From Buddleja alternifolia (lineage: Eukaryota > Streptophyta > Magnoliopsida > Lamiales > Scrophulariaceae), in assembly GCA_019426215.1 (NCBI GenBank), contig CM033400.1, forward strand, positions 13,066,568 through 13,130,567: a DNA stretch of 64,000 bases. The letters are read 5' to 3'. The notes beneath the pieces are model-generated. The model was not told where the DNA came from. It saw only the letters and a list, made by a program, of their open reading frames with translations, and made no database searches. This document shows positions 54,817 to 64,000 of the stretch, in pieces (the stretch's first letter is position 1; the number at the start of each line of letters is the position of its first letter). The translations under genes were made by a program, and so were the position numbers.

Positions 54817-55996
54817 GGAACAACTAGTAGGTTTCATTGTTAAAAGCTAAGAAGACAAAGTCTGCAGATTTATTAGATCAATTTATGGCCTTAAGCAGTC
54901 TTCAAGATAATGGTATTTGAGATTTCAAAAAGCAATTACCTCATATGACTTCGTCATGATAAATGAAGACCAATGTGTGTATGTGAAGAAGTCTAATAAA
55001 AAATTTGTAATTCTATCCCTTTATGTCGATGACATACTGTTAGCTGGAAATGACAAGGAGTATGTTTATACCATTAAGAAATGGTTATCTTCTAATTTTG
55101 AGAAGAAAGATATGGGTGAGGCAAGTTACATATTAGGTGTTAAAATCCATAGAGATCGTTCTAAGAGACTACTAGCATTGTCTCAAGAAAGTCACATTAA
55201 GAAAATTTTGGAACGATTTAGTATGGAAACTAGTAAGCCCATCGATACTCCTGTGGCTAAAGGAGAAAGTTTAAGTTGTGAATTGTGCCCAAAGACTCCA
55301 GAAGAAGAAAAAGAGATATCTAGAGTACCATATGCCAGTGCCATTGGAAACCTAATGTACGCTATGATGTGTGCTCATCCCGATTTTTTTTATGTCGTAG
55401 GTCTGGTTAGCAGGTATCAGTCAAATCCAGGGAGAAAACACTGGACAACAGTTACAAGCATTTTTAAATACCTGAAGGGCACTGCAAATTATGTCCTTTG
55501 TTATCAAGGAAATGATCTATCATTGAAAGGATACACAGATTCTGACTAGGGTGGTGATTTGGATGAATGTAAGTCCACCTCGGGGTATGCCTTCTTGCTA
55601 AATAATGGCCCTATCTCTTGGAGTAGTAAGAAACAAACTTGTGTATCATTGTCCACAACAGAAGTAGAATTTGTGGCTTGTGCATCTGCAGTTCAAGAAA
55701 GTGTTTGGTTAAGAAGATTCTTAGAGCAATTGGGAGTTGTAAGCAATTGTGTGGGAGCTATAACGATTCATTGTGATAATCAATCAGCCATTGCTTTCAC
55801 AAAAGATCCCAAATATCATGGCAAAACCAAACACATAGATACAAAGTATAACTTTGTTAGAGATATAGTTGATAAGAAAGAGGTGATGTTAAAGTATATA
55901 TCTACGCACTAAATGGTGGCAGATCCCTTTACTAAGCTTATAGCTAGAAATGTAATTAGAAGCCATGTTAGATCTCTAGGGTTGCGTAGGATGTGA
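54817..55996 (+). pseudogene. Element A RT and RNase H end
   Basis: The frame resumes mid-RT at EQLVGFIVKS, with VCRFIRSIYGLKQSSR then a stop, LYVDDILLAGND, SYILGVKIHRDRSKRLLALS, and RNase H (KSTSGYAFLLNNGP, HCDNQSAIAFTKDPKYH). Stops lie near 54869, 54894, 55548 and 55910; the 210-codon piece 54917-55549 is otherwise open. It ends GLRRM-stop at 55994-55996. gag, protease and integrase of A were lost. Confidence 0.85.
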
Positions 55997-57049
55997 TGTA
56001 ATAAACATATGAATGTTTATATTATGTTATGCTCATAAATGTTATGTATTTCAATATTTGATGTGTACACATGTTTAGAAGATGTACGGTATATCTTCAT
56101 TAAAGTATGTCGGACAAGTTGAGGCTGACTCTCTCACACGAGCAATCGCCTCTGATGTTGAGTAGCATGCAGAGATGAGACAATATATGAATGCCGCCTT
56201 GGTAAATTACTAAGATGAGATTACTATTTGAAATTTAGTAATCGAATGGACTCCCACAATCCATGAAACTTGTCTAGTAGCCAGATGTGAGCTTTTCTTG
56301 AGGTTGTTATTGATGGAGGACAAACAAGAAGAAAACTCAAGTTAAGTGTTGAGAGTTGAGATACACTTGAACTAAGATATGTACAGTGTATTTGACATGA
56401 ATCATGACATGCACTTTCAACTAAAAAAAAAATCACTGTAGCTTATTTTTTTATCCCATGTGCTTATATGACCATTAGAGGAATGAGAAAAATCCCTGCT
56501 TTCTCATTGTGTGAGACTCAGAGGTTTATATGACCTCATGTGTACCCTTATGACTTTCGACTAGCTCTTAAAACTTTGTTTTAGTGTTGTTACTTTAGCA
56601 TATTACCAATAGTCATGAATGATTCGGCAATGCGGTATATGTCTAGGAAGAAACTATAATATAGATGAGAGATTCTAGTAGGAAAGGAAGACCTTCTTTG
56701 TCTGACACGTATCTTCTATTCATAGGTCGACCAATTATGTCAAACTTAGTATTTTAAACATAATGATGAATACATAGAATTATTTAGAAGTCAAGTATGA
56801 TCTTGAATATTGTTTGAGGGACAAGAGATATGTTGACTTGTTAAAAAGAAAAAAAGATGTTTGGGGTATAACAAGATCCTGTCCTCACATTATTCAATAT
56901 TGAGTTGCTACATATCCTTAACCGCAGTATAGCTCAAAGCTCATCATATATGCTCTCTGGTCACACGATCCATTTGCTAGTATGAAGTCGTAAGTATGCC
57001 GTTATGGTTGCACCTTAAGTATGTCTAACCTTCATGTGCGAGTGGGAGA
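55997..57049 (+). other. Element A 3' untranslated region
   Basis: About 1 kb with no coding frame, ending in the PPT-like GAGTGGGAGA before the 3' LTR. Confidence 0.65.
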
Positions 57050-57488
57050 TGTTAGAAATACAATACGGGTTATGGGTCGCCCATGAGGGCTGACCCTACC
57101 CATTTGTTATTTGAAATTAAAAGATAGACGGAGTAGTTTTTGGCTGAAAGAAAAACTACCCAACAACTTCCCCATTATCTTCCACTATATCTGATATTTT
57201 GAATCAGAAATGAATAACAAATTTCTAATCAGATAAAAACACATGAAAAACTGAGTGGAAAGAGGCATAAGAGAGAGTATTGGTGCAACTTTGGCAAAAG
57301 GATTTACGTCTTGAAGTTCTTGGATTTTGAATAATCGTCTCTCTCCCCGTGACAGAGGTGTGGACTATTTTTGGAGCACTAATTCTTGTAAGAAGCAAGC
57401 TGTGATTCGACCAAGTAAGATCTATTCTTTGTATGTGATTACATTATCGAATTACATGAAATGTTATATTTTCAATGATTTATGAACA
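57050..57488 (+). repeat. Element A 3' LTR
   Basis: 439 bp, TGTTAGAAATA...ATGAACA, followed by TSD AGTTT at 57489-57493. Confidence 0.88.
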
Positions 57489-57493
57489 AGTTT

Positions 57494-58229
57494 GAATTGA
57501 GGCTATGCATAAGCAACTTTGTTGAGTGTGCAATCCGCATGTTACGTTAATTCGAAACATGATTGAATTTGACATCTAAATTTAGGGGAAAAAAATCTAT
57601 TAGTTATTCTAACTTTATCCAAAAGGATATTAGGTGGTTAATATATTTAGATAAAGGTTGATATTATATTTATTCAAATTTAATAAATATATATATATAT
57701 ACATATACTTATTCAATTTTGCTTATATGGCAAAATTGACTTCAATTAGGCCATCCATATGTGTGCTTCCTTGGAAGATCAAAAGTTAAAAAAATCATAA
57801 GATCAAAATAAATAAAAAATAGGAAAATAACTTTGTAAGTATAGTAAAATATTTACCTCATCATGCTTAATTAACAAACTTATGTTATGCGATAACAGTA
57901 AATCATTAAGCAACTCAATTTTGATGGGGTGATAATTCGTCTAGTGAATTGAATTCTTCATACTTTTGTGGTTTTGAAATGTGACAGTGAAATGCTATGT
58001 AGGTTAAGAGCACTTTTCATTTATAAATAGTACATGTTTAAATAATTCTGAATTTGAATAAAAAGTAGTTAAGTTTTCAGATTGTGTCTTATCTTTAAAA
58101 AATAAATATATCAAAATATATAAAACTGTCAATTTTGCGAAGGTTAGGATGCAAAGTGAAAAAAAAAAGTTTCTAAAAAAAAGTGTGAAAATGACCATAG
58201 TTTGGAGGGTTTAACGTTTTTATTCCTTT
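57494..58229. other. AT-rich intergenic DNA between elements A and H
   Basis: No gene seen. It includes a TATATATA run near 57690. The stretch 57965-58070 resembles 12205-12330. Confidence 0.5.
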
Positions 58230-59780
58230 TGTTAAGAAATTTCTTGTTAGATGTTTTGATGATGACAATTAGTGTTTCTGTTAGACCCCAAAATATGTAA
58301 GTTTGGTTTCATTAGAAAATATGTATAGGTTTTGAGCGTTAGATTTGTATAAGGCTTTTATTTGTTTTTATTCTAGATTGATAGGCTAAGTATCTTAGAC
58401 TGAGCGTCTGATATTACTCTTAGTGAGTTTGTCATTAGTAAATTCTGAAGTACAAGCATCTGAAGTTTGAATGAAGATGAAGTTTTCTAAGCAAGCATCT
58501 GAGCGTCAAACTACTTCAAGCGTTGATGTCAAGATTCAAGCTAAGGATCATTCAAGGTTGAATGAGCGTCTGTCAAGACAAGATTTTACCTGAATTTATT
58601 CCTAAGTCCAGAAGGAGTTAAATGCAATTATACTCAGAGCAATAATGTCCAACATGCATTAATTTCAAATGCATTAAATACTGATAAGGGCATTAAATGT
58701 GATAAGCTCCTCAGGACGTACGGAGAACCCTTCTCATTGGACTGTCAACTCTACAGAGTCTGCGGCACAAACTTTTGCAACAAAATTTTAGGGATAAAGG
58801 ACATAAAGCTGTCCACTCTCGAAAGTGATAGACACGTGCCAAGCTTAGTGTCAAACAGACACTTTACAAGAAAGTCTATAAATAGGACTTCAGCAACAAG
58901 CCAAATATCAAGAACAACAAGCTTACAAGCCAAACCTCTGTTGCATTGAAGTATCAAACCTTGAACTTTCAAAAAAGCTCAAAAATCCATTTCAAACATT
59001 TCTTAGCTTTTCACAAATCCCTGAGACAATCAAATAATATCTCAAATATTTTTTTAAGAAGAACCCTACATTATTACTGAGATATTTAAGTTGTTTGAAC
59101 TTCTAGAAATCAAACAAACTTGTTGACCAAAACCCTATTCAGCTTCTCAATCTGTGTTGAGAAGAAGTTGAATACTTGTCATATTTTGGGTGAAAGAAGC
59201 AAGTGGATCAAAGTGTCTTAGAGCTAAAATCTGTCTGACCAAGGAGCTCAAGCCATTCTTATCTAATCCATCATCTATTTTGTAGAACTTTTTGTGTGAT
59301 TTTCTGAAGATCATCATAGTGGATTTCCTCCGAGTTGAAAAAGGAGAAAAAGGACGTAGTTGAGATTATACCACCCAACGAACCTTTCAAACCTTGTGTT
59401 CTTTACTTTATTGTTTATTTTCTCCATTATCATATCATTGCATAAACGTGTAAGTAAACACTTTGATAAAAATATCTGAAACTAGAAGAAACTAAGTAAA
59501 ACTTTGTGACGCTAAACGTCTCTAAAAGAAGACTTAAAATATTTCCACTGTGCTAACGCTGATAAGAGAACTGAACACTTTCCATAATCTGGTTAAGTGT
59601 TCAAATCTTGAGTCTAAGTTAACTTTCTACAAGCTGTCTACAAGTAGACGCTCAGCCAAGTGTCTATAACCTTAAGCGTCCAAAAGATTTTTTAATACGA
59701 AAGTTTTGAAGTTGAAGAAAAATTCAGGGTCTACTCAACCCCCTCTTCTAGACCCTTTCGTATGCCACTTGGGACCAACA
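58230..59780 (+). repeat. Element H 5' LTR
   Basis: 1551 bp, TGTTAAGAAATT...GGGACCAACA; TATA box TATAAATA at 58877-58884. Colinear with the element C LTR but with many substitutions and indels. Confidence 0.83.
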
Positions 59781-59878
59781 AGGGGTACCAAAGTGGCTAA
59801 AGTTGAATTTTTTCAAATTTCCAAGCATAATAGTTTGTTTAGATCCTTTTTAAAATTTAGTTGCTTTAAATCTTTTTC

Positions 59879-60134
59879 ATGGCATTTGCTAAAGTACCAA
59901 AGTTGATCGATTCAAATTATGACTCTTGGAAGGTCAAAGCTTTTACATATCTTTGTTCTTGTGATGATGAAATGTGTGATACCATTTCAGATGGACCGAT
60001 TCAGATTATGAAGGTCATCACTCGAACGCCTACAGTCATAGAAGAAACCCTAGATGGTTACGCGGAAAAGCTTAAAAGTGAATGGTCTGTTGATGAGCGT
60101 CGCAGAGCAAATTTAGATAATGTTGGATGGAATG
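59879..60134 (+). pseudogene. Element H gag, first piece
   Basis: ATG 59879; the N-terminal copia gag region parallels element C (VKAFTYLCSCDDEMCDTISD, SVDERRRANLDNVG). It is interrupted at the TSD GAATG by solo LTR D3. Confidence 0.82.
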
Positions 60135-61850
60135 TGATAAGAGGCATTTTTACGTGTTTTTAAGCCCCTTTGCGTTTATGTCTTAGGTTCATTTATCGCT
60201 TGATTCTTGCCACATGTGCGTTTAATTCGTGCATTAAATGATTTCAGGTCTTAAATGGATACAATCAAAGAACGGGATGAAAAACGACGTATAAAACAAG
60301 TTTAGGCCAAATTGCTACGCACCCCTATACCCAAGCGCCTAAAAACCCACGCCCAGGTGCCGGACAAGATGGAAATAACGTCAACATTCTGCTTACCACG
60401 CCTAGGCGCCATCTTGTCCACGCCCGGGCGCCGTATCTACACCACTTTCCACGTTCGAGCGCTATTTCCGTATGTTTAGAGGCCGAATTGGATGAAGTTC
60501 CCTTCTACAATGTTGTATAACTATGTATTAGCTTCAAATGAGGACTTGAATCATCCAAATCGGAGTTTCGTGGAGAAATTTATGAATGAAATACGATTGC
60601 TGCGCAGGACACATTGCATTTAATTTCAACTTTCTGATTACGGCGCCCAAGCGCCGTAATGCCACGCCTAGGCGTGTCCACACCAGAATTTTGATTCCTT
60701 TCAGCCAAAAGATCATCATTTGATGGGGGAATGGAACATTTAAAGCCAAGAGGTCATCACATGTATGAGAGGGATGTCATAAGTATGTTTCTTAGTAGAT
60801 CTACTTTATGGAATTTTATACTACTCACTTTAAGAGTAGTGGAGGACACACTAGGGGAGACACACACTAGGAGCTCAGATTTTTGGGGTCTTCTTAAGGC
60901 ATTTTTCTACACACTTGAGAGGGACATCTTGGAAGAGGGGAGAGAGAGAGGCATTTTGGCCATCACTTTTCACTCATCATCATTCATCACCATTCTTCAT
61001 CAATTGTGGAGGGGAACAAAGAGAAAGGAGTTAAGGATTGAAGTTGAAAAGCAAGGATCCATCATCAATCAATTGGGGGAGTTTTAATTATTTGCATTTA
61101 CATGTTTATTTCCATGAGTATGTATATATTTGTATTAGATTTTCTTAAGGTCTTGATGAGAGGCTAATATTGAAGAACTAAGGCCATGTGAAAGCCAATT
61201 TATGAATCAATTCTCATATTAATTCTCATATTGCTTTGTGTGTTGATTTTGAGCTTTTATTACAATCATGTGCTTGATCACCATATGCTTGCTATCTTGC
61301 CTAGTCTAGTCATTCGAGAGAAGATAGGTTAGGGTTCAAATGAATCAACACATCATCCGAAACTAATGTGGAATTGCTCCTAGAAATAGGTAAAGATTTC
61401 CGGGTGCGGTTAGCCGGATTTATCCGGGGAAACTCTAGAACGTTAATGCGTGGTTATTGATTAGATTCTCGGATAGACATATTTAGAGAACCATCAATTA
61501 ATCATAGGATTATTATGTGCCGAGACATCGGGTAATAATTATCTAAGGAATTTCCACCAAAGCAATAGGAGTCTAATAATTCGAAGAGTAGCTCATCTAT
61601 ATTGACGAGTAGATTCGGTTGTAGCATGTGCCTTAGTCATTTTATCATACGTGAGATTTAACCTATAGTTCGTTTCTTTTTGGTTCGTCACTTGCTTACT
61701 CGTTTTATTGCAATCTACTTTTGTCCATTTTCATTAATCATAAACTAAAATTCAAGTTTCCGTGGTTCGACAACCCGGACTTTTTGTCCACTTATTACTA
61801 CATACGTCTAGTGCACTTGCTATCATAGCACGTTAGCTTTTAGCGTGTCA
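60135..61850 (+). repeat. D3: solo LTR in element H gag
   Basis: 1716 bp, TGATAAGAGGCATTT...TAGCGTGTCA, TSD GAATG (60130-60134, 61851-61855). GC-rich CGCCTAGGCGC-type boxes at about 60330-60460 and 60640-60680. Reading frames inside (for example 60731-61087) are LTR sequence. Confidence 0.88.
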
Positions 61851-61855
61851 GAATG

Positions 61856-62393
61856 CTCTCTATACAGCCATTGGTGATAATGATAACTTATTTAAGAAGG
61901 TTAAGTCGTGTTCAATGACTAAGGAAATTTGGGATAAGTTGGTCATAATATGCGGTGGTTCAGCTCAAATCAAGGAGAACAAACTTTCAGTTATCAAGGA
62001 AAGGTTTAATGGTTTTAAGATGTTGCTCAATGAGACGCTAGACCAATTGGATATAAGATTTACTGCTCTTGTTACAGAGTTGACGTCTCTAGGCATGGAT
62101 TTAAAAAATCGAGAAATGGTGGTTAAGATTTTCAGAAGTCTTCTGAGTAGAATCAAATATGTTGGATCTTTTAACTCCAGAAGATTCATTTTCAGAACTC
62201 AAGGCTTTTGAGTTTGAATTAAATTCAGCAAGCGATGCGGTTAGACCGGTGATAGAATCAGGAGCGCTATTAGCATCAGTTAAGGGTAAATCGGGTAATA
62301 AGGGAAATGAGTTAGATCTTATTGAGGAAGAAGAAACAACGCTTTTAAACAAGTTCAGAAGATTTCTGAAATATGATAATAAAGGAAAGGTTC
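61856..62393 (+). pseudogene. Element H gag, second piece
   Basis: Continues gag: TKEIWDKLVIICGGSAQIKE, FNGFKMLLNETLDQLDIRF. A small deletion with frameshift near 62155 precedes LDLLTPEDSFSELKAFEFEL. It ends at TSD GGTTC where D4 is inserted. Confidence 0.82.
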
Positions 62394-63949
62394 TGATAAG
62401 TGTGAGTTTTACACATTTGAGAGGTCAATAATTTCATGGTTTAGGTTCAAATATGTATGAATTTTACCACTTGTGGCTTTGATTTGTGTTTTAAATGAAT
62501 TCAAGGTAAAAATCATAACAATAGAGAAATCAGCTGGAAGAAAATGCAATAATTCTGTATTTTGGACGCAGAATCTGAGAACGTGTTCTTCTACAAAGTT
62601 CTAGATCTATGTCTTAGCTTCACGTGAGAACTTGAATCACTTGAATCTAAGATCTGAGGAAAACGTTATGAAGAAAACACTATTGCTGCGCAGAAGGAAA
62701 AATGCTACGGGCGGCTGGACGAATCTTAGAAATTTTTGACACCTAAAGACCATTAGTTGCCTCCTTTAATGATTGTAATGCATGTGTTGTGTGCCCCTTT
62801 CATTTATAATGCTGATAGTTGTCTACTTTTGGGCATGTGTAGTGTGGGTTTTTACTTATGTTCATGATGAACATTAGTTGTCTTCCTTTAGGCATGTGCT
62901 ATGTGTACCCCATTTGTATTCTTTTAGTGTATATTAGTTGTTATCCTCTAGTGCATACTAGTATAAATAGGGGTGTTGTTTCATGTCAAAAGGACCCAAC
63001 ACACAACAACACAAAACACACTAACACTACACTCAAATAGGATACTTTCTCTTACAACAAGAAGGAGAGGTTCGAAATTGGCAGCTAGAGAAGAGATTGG
63101 AGCAAAGAAACGAGCAAGACGAAGAGAATGACGATTCAACACGAGTTCATCAATTATTAACAGGGAGCTTTTTATTTTCAGAATATTTGTCTATGAATAA
63201 TTCTATGTTTTTAATTGTTTTTCCAATTATAATTATGAACTAAATTAATCAAACTAAGGCCATGTGAATGCCAATTTTATGAGTTTATATATATGAAGTG
63301 ATTGTTCATTTTAATTCTATTATTGTTTTGTGTGTTAATTTTATGCTTTTATTCCAATCGTATGCTTGATCAACATATGTTTGCTAATTAGCCTAATTTA
63401 TTATTTGAGAGAATATATATTAGGGTTCAAAGGAATTAACACATCATCCGAAAAACATGAGGAATTGCTCCTAGAGATAGGTATAGATTTCCGGGTGCTG
63501 TTAGTCGAATTAATCTGGGGAAATTCTAGAACTTGAATGCATGGTTAATGATTTGATTCTCGGATAGATATATTTAGAGAACCGTCACGTAATCATAGGA
63601 TTATTATAGCCGAGAGATCGGGTAATAATTATTTAAGGTTTTTTCCACCAAAGCAATAATAGTCTAATAATTAGAAGAATCACTCATACATATTTACAAA
63701 TAATAAAGGTTGAAGCATGTGCCTTAGTTGCTTTCTCATATAAGAATCTCAATCAAATTGTTAAGTCTTAGTTTTTACCTTTCTACTGTCAATTAATCAA
63801 AAATCTTTTAATTTAATTCAATTGCTTTAAACTTGTTAATTTAAAATACGAGTCTCTGTGGGTTCAACATTCTGGACTTAATATCCATTCTATTACTACA
63901 CACGACCAGTCCACTTGCTGTTTTATACACGTAAGGATTTTTCGTGTCA
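62394..63949 (+). repeat. D4: solo LTR in element H gag
   Basis: 1556 bp, TGATAAGTGTGAGTTT...TTTTCGTGTCA, TSD GGTTC (62389-62393, 63950-63954). TATA box TATAAATAG at 62962-62970. Its 5' third differs from D3 while its 3' half is closely related to D1 and D3. Confidence 0.88.
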
Positions 63950-63954
63950 GGTTC

Positions 63955-64000
63955 CAAAGCATCAAGGATAGAATTCCTATCAAGCGACTCTTCCTGTTCA
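63955..64000 (+). pseudogene. Element H gag, third piece (cut by window end)
   Basis: Short continuation matching the stretch of element C gag around 20805-20850 (TATCAAGCG...CTTCCTC-like sequence). Confidence 0.6.

Larger units (their letters stand above)
32312..57488 (+). mobile_element. Element A: old copia element expanded by nested insertions
   Basis: The 5' LTR (32312-32752) and 3' LTR (57050-57488) match each other with many differences and are flanked by the perfect TSD AGTTT (32307-32311, 57489-57493). PBS TGGTATCAGAGC (32754-32765) and PPT-like GAGTGGGAGA before the 3' LTR are present. Only the leader (32753-33032) and the RT/RNase H end (54817-55996) are its own; 33033-54816 consists of later insertions and deletions (D1, E, F1, G, F2, D2). 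Confidence 0.88.
58230..64000 (+). mobile_element. Element H: second SIRE-like copia element, 5' part
   Basis: The 5' LTR and the start of gag are clear relatives of element C (TAGATGTTTTGATGATGACAA; gag SNYDSWKVKAFTYLCSCDDEMCD). H is older and diverged: its PBS has decayed to GGGGTACCAAAGTGG. gag is split by D3 and D4. The rest of the element lies beyond the window. Confidence 0.85.

Noticed and set aside
60731..61087. 118-codon ORF between the gag pieces of element H
   Set aside because: It lies wholly inside solo LTR D3 downstream of its U3 and has no homologue I recognise.

Overview
This is nuclear DNA of a flowering plant, most likely a eudicot. It holds one conserved intron-containing host gene next to a large nested block of plant LTR retrotransposons (copia: SIRE-like and other lineages; gypsy: Athila-like and Tat-like), a LINE remnant and small DNA-transposon-like repeats. 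I see no bacterial, organellar, tRNA or rRNA gene.

Layout. 1-2.3 kb: AT-rich DNA with a decayed LINE reverse-transcriptase fragment (minus) interrupted by a ~650-bp repeat-rich, DNA-transposon-like insertion. 2.6-6.5 kb (minus): an apparently intact 8-exon gene for a beta-catenin-like protein 1 (CTNNBL1) homologue of 520 residues; its first intron needs a GC donor. 6984-11700 (minus): element T, a Tat-like gypsy element with 546-bp LTRs and an AGGTC target-site duplication (TSD); it has gag and an antisense ORF but no pol. 12444-32261 (plus): element B, an Athila-like non-autonomous element (1.6-kb LTRs, TSD CTTTA) with one 384-residue ORF. Its 3' LTR is split by element C at 18113-31895, a SIRE-like copia element (1.77-kb LTRs, TSD GTAGG) that carries gag, a pol lacking the reverse-transcriptase core, and a long third ORF.

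32312-57488 (plus): element A, an old copia element (440-bp LTRs, TSD AGTTT) stretched to 25 kb by later insertions. Only its leader and its RT/RNase H end remain. Between them lie solo LTR D1, a 3' half of copia element E, a 3' end of copia element F1, and a Tat-like gypsy fragment G (RNase H-integrase, integrase end, hairpin repeats, spliced antisense ORF). G is split by copia element F2 (minus), which itself holds solo LTR D2. 58230-64000: the start of a second SIRE-like element H, whose gag is broken by two solo LTRs, D3 and D4; H continues beyond the window.

LTR divergence, judged by eye, fits the nesting order: C (one substitution and a homopolymer difference) is younger than B (about 18 differences in 1.6 kb), and A is clearly oldest. 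The host gene is the only unit likely to serve the cell; it belongs to the Prp19/CDC5L splicing network by family. The rest is a record of insertion, LTR-LTR recombination and deletion. The observations most worth checking are six stem-loop repeats with covarying stems (52.1-52.3 kb), the AAGCGTC heptamer scattered through element C, the GC-AG introns, the RT-less but young element C, and a 2-kb inverted pair of F-type LTRs.
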